Positions 5,849-13,596 of a stretch of 13,662 nt of DNA are shown piece by piece. The notes beneath the pieces were generated by a model. That model saw only the letters and a list, made by a program, of their open reading frames with translations. It had not been told where the DNA came from and searched no databases. Source of the DNA: Flavobacteriales bacterium UBA5081 (lineage in GTDB: Bacteria > Bacteroidota > Bacteroidia > Flavobacteriales_E > Vicingaceae); contig DIAJ01000041.1 of NCBI GenBank assembly GCA_002415785.1, positions 14,496-28,157 of the forward strand, in the 5' to 3' direction. A program made the translations under genes and the position numbers. Every line of letters starts with the position of its first letter. Within the stretch, counting starts at the first letter, position 1.

Positions 5849-6583
5849 ATGGCATTGCAATTAGCAATAGATATAGGCAACAGTCGCACTAAGTTGGGAG
5901 TGTTTAAATTTAGAAATCTAGTCGACCAAAAAGTGGTTAATAATGATGATTTATATCAATTTTCATCCTTTGTCCCTTTTGCAGGAATAGATGCGTTAAT
6001 CATTTCATCGGTAAATCGAGAGGCTGAAAAGAAGTTGAACTTGTTAGAATTAAAGTGCACTCAAATTCGTTTAAGTGATCAATTGCCTTTGCCTTTTAAA
6101 ATGGAGTATGAAACTCCCGAAACTCTTGGCAAAGATAGAATTGCTGCAGTTGCAGGAGCCATGAAAGCGTTTCCAAAAAGTAACCTTTTGGTAATTGACG
6201 CAGGTAGCTGTATTACTTATGATTTTTTAACAGCCGATCATTGCTATTTGGGTGGAGCAATTTCTCCGGGTTTGCAAATGCGCCTAAAGGCCATGCATCA
6301 GCTTACTGATGCTTTACCCTTAATCCAATGGGAAGGTAGTGAACTGCCACAATTGATCGGCAAGTCAACGATTAGCTCTATGTTGAGTGGTGCAATTAAT
6401 GGAGCAGTAGGTGAAATTAAGTCCTTTATAACTACTTATCAAAGGCAATATAATGAATTGAAAATCGTATTAACGGGAGGCGATGCAAATCTCTTTGAAA
6501 TAGAGTTAAAAAATGGCATCTTTGCAGACCCAAATTTGGTGCTAAAAGGCTTGAATGAAATACTTATTTACAACCGCGATTAG
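5849..6583 (+). CDS. coaX: Type III pantothenate kinase CoaX
   Basis: CoaX phosphorylates pantothenate with ATP, the first step of coenzyme A synthesis, and belongs to the acetate/sugar kinase-Hsp70-actin fold. The 244-aa product shows the phosphate-binding motif DIGNSRTKLGVF at residues 8-19, ETLGKDRIAAVAGA at 91-104 with the conserved GxDR aspartate, VIDAGSCITYDF at 115-126, and GGAISPGLQMRLKAMHQLT at 135-153. All expected motifs of type III enzymes are intact and the length is typical. The start ATG at 5849 places the first strand and DxGN motif at the normal distance from the N-terminus. The 3' end overlaps the next gene by 29 nt in another frame, so the two are tightly linked. Confidence 0.95.
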   Translation: MALQLAIDIGNSRTKLGVFKFRNLVDQKVVNNDDLYQFSSFVPFAGIDALIISSVNREAEKKLNLLELKCTQIRLSDQLPLPFKMEYETPETLGKDRIAAVAGAMKAFPKSNLLVIDAGSCITYDFLTADHCYLGGAISPGLQMRLKAMHQLTDALPLIQWEGSELPQLIGKSTISSMLSGAINGAVGEIKSFITTYQRQYNELKIVLTGGDANLFEIELKNGIFADPNLVLKGLNEILIYNRD

Positions 6584-7907
6584 ATTCTTCGCAATATGCT
6601 GTATGCTTGTGCTAGTTTTTGTGCAACAAACAGCAGCACAAACATCTACTGATTCTCCATATTCTCAATTTGGAATAGGTTTACTCAACCCAAAAACCTT
6701 TAATGGTAATGTGGGAATGTCAGGCTTAGGTTATGCATGGCGACCAACCAATTATAAGCCTGGAGTCTACGATTCTTTGGCGAGAAGCAATGCACAATTC
6801 AACGATAGAAGAACCAATTACATTAATCCTAAAAACCCGGCTTCTTACTCCAATCTTAGCTTAACTGTTTTTGAAGCCGGCTTATACGGGCAAAGTGTGC
6901 AGGCTCAAAGTGGAGATCAAACACAGGCTTACACCAACGCACAATTGGCTCACATGGCAATTGCTTTTCCTATTGGCTCAAAATGGGGTGCCGGTTTCGG
7001 AATTCGCCCTTTTTCTAAAAGAGGCTATGAGTATAGTATACCCGGAAGAATTAATGGAGAAGAGTTTGATTTTAACTTTAACGGAAGTGGAGGCTTGAAT
7101 CAAATTTATGCTTCAACTGCTTTTGAATTTTCAAAACACTATTCACTAGGTTTAACCGCAAGCTACTTGTTTGGAACTGTTATAGACGAGCGAAGGGTGA
7201 TATATAATGACTTAACAACTGACCACTTTTTTAACACTGTAGATCAAGCTCGAAATAAAGTGAGCGATATTACTTTTGATCTTGGGTTTCAGTATACCCG
7301 AGCTTTAGGCGAAGATTATCATTTGGTAATTGGTTTGGTCAGTTCTCCCATTGGTGAACTTTCTGCCGAGCAAGATCGTTTGGTAAGAACATACGAGGGC
7401 TCGGAAGGAAATGAAAGTATAAAAGATACCATTACAAATATTCAAGGCAATAATCAGTCAGTGCAATTGGCACCAACATTGGGAGGTGGATTTGCCATTG
7501 AGAAAAAAGGAAAGTGGTTAATCGGAGTAGATTATACCAATTACAATTGGAATGATTTACAAGTGGCACAAAATATTCGTTTGGTAAATAGTCAGAAATT
7601 TACCTTGGGCTATGAGAAGTTTAACAATTTATCAGCTTTTGGTTCATACTTTAAGCAAATGGGAATCAGAGCCGGTGCGCACTATAATTCTTCTTTAGTT
7701 CAAGTGAATGGAGAAGATGTTTCTGAGTTTGGCATAAGCTTTGGTATATCACTTCCACTGAGAAAGACCTTTTCTACTCTTAATGCCGCCATTGAAGTAG
7801 GGCAGCGAGGTGAAAATAAAAATAATTTGACGCAAGAGAACTACATCGGCTTTCAATTTGGAGTAACTATAAACGACCGATGGTTTATAAAACGCAAATA
7901 CGATTAA
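6555..7907 (+). CDS. Predicted outer-membrane beta-barrel protein
   Basis: This 450-aa protein has a signal peptide (MKYLFTTAIRFF, hydrophobic to about residue 22, likely cleavage after QQTAAQ at about 29). It continues with SPYSQFGIGLLNPKTFNGN, a typical opening of Bacteroidota outer-membrane barrels, then many alternating amphipathic strands rich in aromatic and glycine residues. It closes with NYIGFQFGVTINDRWFIKRKYD, where the aromatic strand and basic end fit a final barrel strand. It resembles FadL/outer-membrane transport-type barrels in layout, but I cannot name a substrate. The ATG lies inside coaX (29-nt overlap); the alternative ATG 16 codons later would cut into the signal peptide, so the upstream start is preferred. 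Its neighbours (TPR protein, lptC, ppiD) all act in envelope assembly. Confidence 0.8.
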   Translation: MKYLFTTAIRFFAICCMLVLVFVQQTAAQTSTDSPYSQFGIGLLNPKTFNGNVGMSGLGYAWRPTNYKPGVYDSLARSNAQFNDRRTNYINPKNPASYSNLSLTVFEAGLYGQSVQAQSGDQTQAYTNAQLAHMAIAFPIGSKWGAGFGIRPFSKRGYEYSIPGRINGEEFDFNFNGSGGLNQIYASTAFEFSKHYSLGLTASYLFGTVIDERRVIYNDLTTDHFFNTVDQARNKVSDITFDLGFQYTRALGEDYHLVIGLVSSPIGELSAEQDRLVRTYEGSEGNESIKDTITNIQGNNQSVQLAPTLGGGFAIEKKGKWLIGVDYTNYNWNDLQVAQNIRLVNSQKFTLGYEKFNNLSAFGSYFKQMGIRAGAHYNSSLVQVNGEDVSEFGISFGISLPLRKTFSTLNAAIEVGQRGENKNNLTQENYIGFQFGVTINDRWFIKRKYD

Positions 7908-7944
7908 CATTCAACATAAACACAATTAACTTAAATAATAAACA
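7908..7944 (+). promoter_or_regulatory. G-free A-rich translation leader
   Basis: The 37 bases between the barrel gene and the TPR gene contain no G at all and are mostly A, T and C. There is no Shine-Dalgarno sequence. This fits the A-rich, unstructured start regions that drive strong translation in Bacteroidota, and suggests the TPR protein is highly expressed. That is inference. Confidence 0.5.
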
Positions 7945-9243
7945 ATGAAAAAGTTTGTCTTAATGTCTTTAATTGCATTGCTTACAATTCCGGCAATGGC
8001 TCAAAGCAAATATGGTACAGATAGCGTAAAGTGTGTTCAAAATCTTTCGCTATACCGCGATTACTACAAACAAAAAATGTATGATGAGGCTTACAAATTT
8101 TGGAGTATAGCATACAATATTTGTCCGGCTTCTTCTGAAAGAATGTATGTAGATGGAGCTAACTTAGTAGAGATGAAGTTAAAAAAGGCTGAGACCGATG
8201 AGGAAAAAGCTGCTTGGACAGATTCTTTATTGAAAGTATACGACAAGAGAATTGAAAATTTCGGAAATGAAGGTTACGTACTTGGCCGAAAAGGTACAGA
8301 TATGTTGCGTTATGCAAATGATGATATTGAGCCGGTTTACAATACCTTAAAAAAATCAATTGAGTTGCAAGGCAATGATTTTGAGGCCGGAGCTTCAGTA
8401 GCATATATGAATGCTACAGTAATTATGGAAAAAAGAGGTTTGTTAGAAGAGGCTGAAGTGGTAGCCAACTTTACAAAAATCAGCGAGATTATGGGCTATA
8501 ATTTAAAGGCAAGTGCCGGAACTAAATCTGCAACTTATTACCAAAGAGCTCAAGAGTCTGTTGAAAAATTAGCCGGTCCTTATTTGAGTTGTGAAGTATT
8601 AGTAAAAATGGCAAAAGACAACTACGAAGAGAATAAAGATGACCGTTCTTGGATGGAGCGAACTGTTAATTTGTTAGACGACAAAAAATGTACTGATGCT
8701 CCTATCTTTTTTAAGATAGCTAAAAAAATGCACGATGATGAACCTTCAGCGGTTTCGGCTGAGAAAATGGGGATACTATCTTTAAAAAGCAAAGAATATA
8801 GTAATGCAGCAAATTACTTTAAGCAAGCCTTGGATTTAGCTGAAGAAGGTGCTGACTTATATAATTACTATATGGAGTTAGTGGAAGCATATATAGGTAT
8901 GGGTTCTTATAGTCAAGCTAGAACTTTTGCTAATAAAGCTGCAGATGCAAGACCTAAAGAAGGCATGCCTTACATTAAAATAGGTGATATGATTGCCGCT
9001 TCTGCCGGGCAATGTAAAACAGATGATCCTTGTGTTTCTAAAGCAGTTTATTGGTTAGCGGTAGATTATTTTAGCAAAGCAAAATCAGTTGACCCTTCAG
9101 TGGCAGAGACTGCAAATAGCAGAATTGGAACATACAGTGCTTATTTTCCCGAAAAGAACGACTGTTTTTTCAAAAGCATTAAAGAAGGTGATAGCGTACA
9201 AATTGGATGTTGGATAAATGAGTCTACCAAAGCTCGATTTTAA
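7945..9243 (+). CDS. Exported TPR-repeat protein, Bacteroidota-conserved
   Basis: The 432-aa protein has a clear signal peptide (MKKFVLMSLIALLTIPAMAQ, cleavage near residue 20). It is helical throughout with tetratricopeptide-like repeats: one around YDEAYKFWSIAYNICP (about 46-61) and better ones around KSKEYSNAANYFKQALDLAEEG (about 277-298) and GSYSQARTFANKAADARP (about 322-339). The C-terminus is cysteine-bearing and ends FKSIKEGDSVQIGCWINEST, a block I associate with a conserved but uncharacterised Bacteroidota family. The cysteines (mature N-terminus, CKTDDPC, CFF, CW) are consistent with disulfides in the periplasm. It probably scaffolds protein contacts, perhaps with the barrel protein encoded just before; this is inference from gene order. 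The lptC TTG start follows its stop without a gap. Confidence 0.82.
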   Translation: MKKFVLMSLIALLTIPAMAQSKYGTDSVKCVQNLSLYRDYYKQKMYDEAYKFWSIAYNICPASSERMYVDGANLVEMKLKKAETDEEKAAWTDSLLKVYDKRIENFGNEGYVLGRKGTDMLRYANDDIEPVYNTLKKSIELQGNDFEAGASVAYMNATVIMEKRGLLEEAEVVANFTKISEIMGYNLKASAGTKSATYYQRAQESVEKLAGPYLSCEVLVKMAKDNYEENKDDRSWMERTVNLLDDKKCTDAPIFFKIAKKMHDDEPSAVSAEKMGILSLKSKEYSNAANYFKQALDLAEEGADLYNYYMELVEAYIGMGSYSQARTFANKAADARPKEGMPYIKIGDMIAASAGQCKTDDPCVSKAVYWLAVDYFSKAKSVDPSVAETANSRIGTYSAYFPEKNDCFFKSIKEGDSVQIGCWINESTKARF

Positions 9244-9813
9244 TTGAAGAAGAGAAATATTTATATCAAACTAAAAAACACTTTCAGAAGTAGTCTTTTA
9301 CTGCTGCTTTTGGGAGTGTTTTTTTCGTGCGAAGAAAGTACTCAAGAAATTATTTCTCAAGAAACAGAAGAAAATCAGCCGGATCAAATTGGGAAAGATG
9401 TTGAGATTTTATACAGCACCAACGGCAGAGTGAGTTTTCAGTTAAATGCTCCCGTAATGGAACAATACCATGGAGAAAAACCTTATACTGAAATGCCTGC
9501 TGGAGTGCACATTCAAACCTTTGATTCTTTAATGAACGTGAGCTCAGAGTTAACTGCAAATTATGCCATCGACCTTAAATACGAAGACAAAATGGAAGCG
9601 AAAGACGATGTGGTCGTGATTAATGAAAAAGGGGAGAAGTTGAATACTGAGCATTTGGTATGGGATAAAAAAACGGAAAAGATTACCTCTGATGTTTTTG
9701 TAAAAATTACCACCGACAGCGAAGTTTTAATGGGCGAAGGCTTAATTTCAAATCAGGATTTTACGGAATACCGAATTTTAAAACCCCGTGGAATTATTAA
9801 TTTAGACGAATGA
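9244..9813 (+). CDS. lptC: LPS export protein LptC
   Basis: LptC is the membrane-anchored periplasmic part of the Lpt machine that carries lipopolysaccharide from LptBFG to LptA. The 189-aa product has a hydrophobic N-terminus (about residues 16-28) ending in FFSC at residue 29, which may be a lipobox, although the -3 residue is atypical. It then has the LptC beta-jellyroll pattern: ILYSTNGRVSFQLNAPVMEQY (about 55-75), PYTEMPAGVHIQTFDS, ELTANYAIDLKYEDKMEAKDDVVVIN, and LNTEHLVWDKKTEKITSD (about 133-150). The start is a TTG that follows the TPR stop directly. The next ATG would remove the anchor, so TTG is required. The next gene overlaps by 4 nt (ATGA). Confidence 0.88.
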   Translation: MKKRNIYIKLKNTFRSSLLLLLLGVFFSCEESTQEIISQETEENQPDQIGKDVEILYSTNGRVSFQLNAPVMEQYHGEKPYTEMPAGVHIQTFDSLMNVSSELTANYAIDLKYEDKMEAKDDVVVINEKGEKLNTEHLVWDKKTEKITSDVFVKITTDSEVLMGEGLISNQDFTEYRILKPRGIINLDE

Positions 9814-10010
9814 TTAAAGTAATAAAGTTCATGGAAAAAATGTGGCTAATGTTGTCCATTGTCACATTTGTTTTGGGTGTTTACTATAGCGTTAAAGAAA
9901 CAGTTTACGATGCACTCTACTTTTTTGTCTTTTCTGTAGTTGCTATTTTGTTGTTTTTAATGCGTAGAAAACAAAGGCGTTTCCATGAAAAAAGCAATTC
10001 CAAGAAATAA
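9810..10010 (+). CDS. Small two-helix membrane protein in lptC operon
   Basis: I do not recognise a named family for this 66-aa protein. It has an amphipathic basic start, a hydrophobic helix at about residues 11-26 (WLMLSIVTFVLGVYYS), a short polar turn (VKETVYD) and a second helix at about 35-50, then a strongly basic tail (RRKQRRFHEKSNSKK). Both ends should face the cytoplasm. Its ATG overlaps the lptC stop in an ATGA arrangement, so translation is probably coupled. Position suggests an accessory role in LPS export or envelope work, but that is inference. I believe small two-helix proteins at this position also occur in related genomes. Confidence 0.72.
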   Translation: MIKVIKFMEKMWLMLSIVTFVLGVYYSVKETVYDALYFFVFSVVAILLFLMRRKQRRFHEKSNSKK

Positions 10011-10014
10011 ATAA

Positions 10015-10022
10015 TACCTTTG
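10015..10022 (+). promoter_or_regulatory. Candidate -7 element (TACCTTTG) for CNNM gene
   Basis: TACCTTTG matches TAnnTTTG exactly and lies 16 nt before the ATG of the CNNM/CorC-type gene. No clear -33 box is visible. It would give this gene a short-leader transcript in addition to read-through from lptC. Confidence 0.45.
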
Positions 10023-10038
10023 GATTAGATTATTTTAT

Positions 10039-11307
10039 ATGGAAAGTTTTCAATGGAGCGTTGTAATAGCGATGCTAATTTGTTCTGCCTTTTTCTCGGG
10101 CATGGAAATCGCTTTTGTCTCCGCTAACAAATTAAAAATAGAACTCGACGGAAAACAAGGAAGTTTTTTGGCTAAAATACTCGCCGGATTTTTAAAAAAG
10201 CCTTCTCGGTTCATTGGAACTATGCTTGTTGGTAACAACATAGCATTGGTGATTTACGGTATTTATATGGCCAAAATTTTAGAGCCAAAAATCGCACTTT
10301 ATACCCATAGTGAGGCAATTATATTAATCGTACAAACAATACTTTCAACCATACTTATTTTAATTACGGCAGAATTTTTACCTAAAACACTTTTTAGAAT
10401 TAACCCCAATTTGGTGCTGCGATTCTTTGCCTTTCCTTTATTAATTATCTATTGGATTCTTCTTCTTCCTATGCTTTTGGTCATTAGTATTTCTGAAATG
10501 CTAATTCGATTGTTTTCAAAGGAAGTAACCAAAGCTGATGAACTCAATTTTGGCCGACTTGATTTAGAACACTATATTAAAGAGGGTACGGAGAATAACG
10601 AAGATCAGGAAGAGGTAGATCATGAAATACAAATTTTTCAGAATGCTCTAGACTTTTCAAAAATTAAAGCCAGAGAATGCTTGGTTCCACGAACTGAGGT
10701 TGTGGCAATGGATGTGGAAGATAGTATTGAAAATTTGAGAAATAAATTTGTGGAAACAGGTTTGTCGAAAATTGTTATTTACAGAGATAATATTGATAAC
10801 ATTATTGGTTATACACATTCATTTGAACTCTTTAAAAAGCCGGAAAGCATTAAATCTATTTTACTGCCCATTCCCATTTTAGCAATTTCTACGCCCGCTA
10901 ATGAAATTTTAAAGATTTTAAATGAGCAAAAGAAAAGCATAGCTGTGGTGGTAGATGAGTTTGGCGGCACCTCGGGAATTTTGACAATAGAAGACGTAAT
11001 TGAAGAGATTTTTGGTGAGATTGAAGACGAACACGACAAAGAAGAGCTGATTGAAACAAAAATAAATGCAAATGAATATTTGTTTTCAGCCCGTTTAGAA
11101 GTCGATTATTTAAACGATGAGTACAATCTCAACTTACCGGAGTCAGATAATTACGAAACCATTGCAGGCTTGATTATCGATAAGTTCGAGAGTATTCCTA
11201 AAATGGATGAAAAGATTGATTTTGATCAATTTGAGTTTACCGTAAAAAAAGTATTTGACAACAAAATTGACTTAGTTCACTTGCGTATTTCGGCTGATGA
11301 CGACTGA
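10039..11307 (+). CDS. CNNM/CorC-type DUF21-CBS membrane protein (hemolysin family)
   Basis: The 422-aa protein has three modules in family order. A DUF21/CNNM transmembrane domain covers about residues 1-155 with FSGMEIAFVSANKLKIE (19-35), FIGTMLVGNNIALVIYG (58-74) and AEFLPKTLFR (111-120). A CBS pair covers about 210-330, with ARECLVPRTEVVAMD (211-225) and VDEFGGTSGILTIEDVIEEIFGEI (305-328). A CorC/HlyC C-terminal domain covers about 340-420. Family members are linked to magnesium or sodium/magnesium transport; older annotation says hemolysin. In Bacteroidota one paralogue is the gliding protein GldE, but nothing here points to that role. Its usual place between lptC and ppiD supports a general envelope or ion-homeostasis function. 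Confidence 0.9.
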   Translation: MESFQWSVVIAMLICSAFFSGMEIAFVSANKLKIELDGKQGSFLAKILAGFLKKPSRFIGTMLVGNNIALVIYGIYMAKILEPKIALYTHSEAIILIVQTILSTILILITAEFLPKTLFRINPNLVLRFFAFPLLIIYWILLLPMLLVISISEMLIRLFSKEVTKADELNFGRLDLEHYIKEGTENNEDQEEVDHEIQIFQNALDFSKIKARECLVPRTEVVAMDVEDSIENLRNKFVETGLSKIVIYRDNIDNIIGYTHSFELFKKPESIKSILLPIPILAISTPANEILKILNEQKKSIAVVVDEFGGTSGILTIEDVIEEIFGEIEDEHDKEELIETKINANEYLFSARLEVDYLNDEYNLNLPESDNYETIAGLIIDKFESIPKMDEKIDFDQFEFTVKKVFDNKIDLVHLRISADDD

Positions 11308-11396
11308 TTTCTTTGAAAGAAAAATGTGCTTCTCAGTCCTTGACTCACGGACGGCTACTTCTTTTTTTAGATATTTTATATTTCAGTTTACAATCG

Positions 11397-11404
11397 TATA
11401 TTCG
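11397..11404 (+). promoter_or_regulatory. Weak candidate -7 element for ppiD
   Basis: TATATTCG differs from TAnnTTTG at one position and lies 26 nt before the ppiD ATG. It sits in the 123-nt gap after the CNNM gene, which otherwise contains a somewhat GC-richer patch near 11335-11360 with no recognisable gene or strong hairpin. Confidence 0.3.
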
Positions 11405-11430
11405 CAAGCCTAAATTTTTAACAGATTTCA

Positions 11431-13512
11431 ATGGCAATTATTGGAAAAATTAGACAGCAATCAACCTTAGTGTTGATTATTATTGGAGGAGCCATCATGG
11501 CATTTGTATTAACAGATTTGTTTAGTGCAGGAGCTACCGGAGGGCAACAAGGTCCAATTAACTTGGCAGAAGTTAACGGTACAAATATTTCGCCAACAGA
11601 GTTTGATATGCGTTTACAACAGGCGTATGAAAACTATCAATTAAATACTCAATCTGAAGAACCTTTAGATGAGCAAACCAAAAACCAAATCAGAGAGCAG
11701 GTATGGAATGATATGTTGTCTGAGCTGATTTTAGGTGAGCAAATGGAGCAGTTGGGTGTAACCGTTACAGCAAAAGAGCTGTTCGATATGGTTCAAGGAA
11801 ACGATCCGCATCCACAAGTTTTACAGGCGTTTAGAAATCCTGAAACGAATCAATTCGATCCGAATGCAGTAGTTCAGTTCTTACAAAACCTTAATAATGA
11901 CCCGGAGATGAAAAATCGTTGGGTAACTTTTGAGAAAGCTTTAAAGAAAGAACAATTAAATGATAAGTTTCAAAACTTGATTAAGAAAGGAATTTATTTA
12001 CCTTCTGATTTAGCTAAAATGCAATATGCAAACAGCAATCAAACGGTGTCGTTTAAATACGTTTATAAGCCATTTAATTCAATCAGTGATACTTCAATTA
12101 CTGTTACTGAATCAGATATTCAAGCTTATTACGATGAACATAAGAATGACTATAAGCAAGCGGCAAGTAGAAAAATCATGTATGCTTATTTTCCGGTAAG
12201 ACCGTCGGAGGCAGATGTTGCTGCTACTCAAAAATACATGGATGAAACTTATGAGCGTTTTTCTAAAACAGAAAACGATTCCATTTTTGTAAATGCCAAT
12301 TCTGATCAACCTTTTGATCCTACTTTTTATTCTATTGAAAATATGCCATTAGGAGCTGATACTTCACTTTGGTCGAAAGAAGTAGGTTTTATGAAAGGGC
12401 CGTATAACTTAGACGGAATGTACTACATTCAGAAGGTGAAAGCCATTAAAATGGCTCCTGACTCTGTAAAAGCAAGTCATATTTTAATCAATACTCAAGA
12501 CCGTAGCCCGGAAAGAGCCAATGAAATTGCAGATAGTTTACTATCACTTTTAAATGGCGGTACTCCAATGGTTGATTTAGCTTTAGACAATTCAGATGAT
12601 GTTGGTTCAGCACAAAATGGTGGTGATCTTGGTTGGTTTACTGAAGGGATGATGGTGAAGCCATTTAATGATGCAGCTTTTTCAGCAGAAATTGGAGAGT
12701 TTAAAAAGGTGGAAAGCCAATTCGGAATTCATCTGATTGAAGTAACTGAACAAACCTCACCGAAGAAAAAAATCCAATTGGCAACAATTCAAAGAGAAGT
12801 GCTAGCCGGAAATGATACTTATGCTGAGGTATTCAATAAAGCCAACAGTTTTTCTATTGAGGCAAACGATTTGGAGTCTTTTAACAACTTAGTAAGCGAG
12901 AAAAACATTCAAAGAAGATCTGCAGAAATCGCTGAAAATGCGATAGCCGTTCGTGGACTACCTAATTCAAGAGATGTAGTACGTTGGGCTGTTGATGCTG
13001 AAGAAGGTGCTGTTTCTGAAGCTTTTGATGTTGATGATGCATTTGTTGTAGCTATTGTTGAGCGTGTTGATAAAGAAGGTGTCGCGCCATTGGACAAAGT
13101 GAGAAATAGAGTTGAATATTTAGCGAAACAAGATAAAAAAGCAGAGCAGTTTATTGAAGAAATGAAAGGATTTCCGAACATTAATGAATTAGCTGCTGAG
13201 CAAAATTTAACTATTGAAACGGCCGCAGGCATCACTTTTGCTAATCCGAATATAAATGGAGTGGGAATGGAGCCAAAAGTAGTAGGGAAAGCTTTCAGTT
13301 TAGAGCAAGGACAAATGAGTGTGCCTATTCAAGGAAATAGTGGGGTATTTGTTGTAGCTATTGACAGCAAGTCTGAAGTTGGAGAGCCTAACTTGGCTTC
13401 TACAAGAAATAGCAATGCTCGTTCTATTGAAAGCAGAGTAGAAAATGGAGCTGTATTCTCTGCATTGAAAGAAAAAGCAGAAATAACCGATAACAGAAAT
13501 AAGTTTTATTAG
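11431..13512 (+). CDS. ppiD: PpiD/SurA-type peptidyl-prolyl isomerase
   Basis: This 693-aa protein is a membrane-anchored parvulin-type foldase that helps exported and outer-membrane proteins fold in the periplasm. It has a short cytoplasmic N-terminus, one membrane helix at about residues 13-33, and a SurA_N-like chaperone region at about 45-210 (EVNGTNISPTEFDMRLQQAY, then VWNDMLSELILGEQMEQLGV). The parvulin domain runs from VKASHILINTQ at residue 346 through NGGDLGWFTEGMMVKPFNDAAF to FGIHLIEVTEQ near 444. A long C-terminal region follows with a second, degenerate parvulin-like stretch, as in other Bacteroidota PpiD proteins. Length matches the ~700 aa of this group. It lies at the end of an envelope-biogenesis run and is followed by a strong terminator. 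Confidence 0.9.
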   Translation: MAIIGKIRQQSTLVLIIIGGAIMAFVLTDLFSAGATGGQQGPINLAEVNGTNISPTEFDMRLQQAYENYQLNTQSEEPLDEQTKNQIREQVWNDMLSELILGEQMEQLGVTVTAKELFDMVQGNDPHPQVLQAFRNPETNQFDPNAVVQFLQNLNNDPEMKNRWVTFEKALKKEQLNDKFQNLIKKGIYLPSDLAKMQYANSNQTVSFKYVYKPFNSISDTSITVTESDIQAYYDEHKNDYKQAASRKIMYAYFPVRPSEADVAATQKYMDETYERFSKTENDSIFVNANSDQPFDPTFYSIENMPLGADTSLWSKEVGFMKGPYNLDGMYYIQKVKAIKMAPDSVKASHILINTQDRSPERANEIADSLLSLLNGGTPMVDLALDNSDDVGSAQNGGDLGWFTEGMMVKPFNDAAFSAEIGEFKKVESQFGIHLIEVTEQTSPKKKIQLATIQREVLAGNDTYAEVFNKANSFSIEANDLESFNNLVSEKNIQRRSAEIAENAIAVRGLPNSRDVVRWAVDAEEGAVSEAFDVDDAFVVAIVERVDKEGVAPLDKVRNRVEYLAKQDKKAEQFIEEMKGFPNINELAAEQNLTIETAAGITFANPNINGVGMEPKVVGKAFSLEQGQMSVPIQGNSGVFVVAIDSKSEVGEPNLASTRNSNARSIESRVENGAVFSALKEKAEITDNRNKFY

Positions 13513-13541
13513 TAGATAGGTATTCCTAAAAACGATAGAAG

Positions 13542-13573
13542 AAAAAAAGGGCGCTCAACGAGCGCCCTTTTTT
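13542..13573. terminator. Bidirectional intrinsic terminator after ppiD
   Basis: GGGCGCTC (13549-13556) pairs with GAGCGCCC (13560-13567) around a 3-nt loop. The stem is flanked by seven A residues on the left and six T residues on the right, so it works on both strands. It closes the ppiD transcript and probably a convergent gene entering from the right. Confidence 0.93.
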
Positions 13574-13596
13574 CGTTAATGAATATACCGAATACA

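Noticed and set aside
6871..7098. Seventy-five-codon plus-strand frame inside the outer-membrane barrel gene
   Set aside because: It is an alternative frame within a continuous signal-peptide-bearing gene and shows no recognisable protein.
11324..11413. Small ATG frame (29 aa) in the gap before ppiD, overlapping a GC-richer patch
   Set aside because: It has no conserved feature or start signal and runs through the ppiD promoter candidate; a chance frame is more likely.
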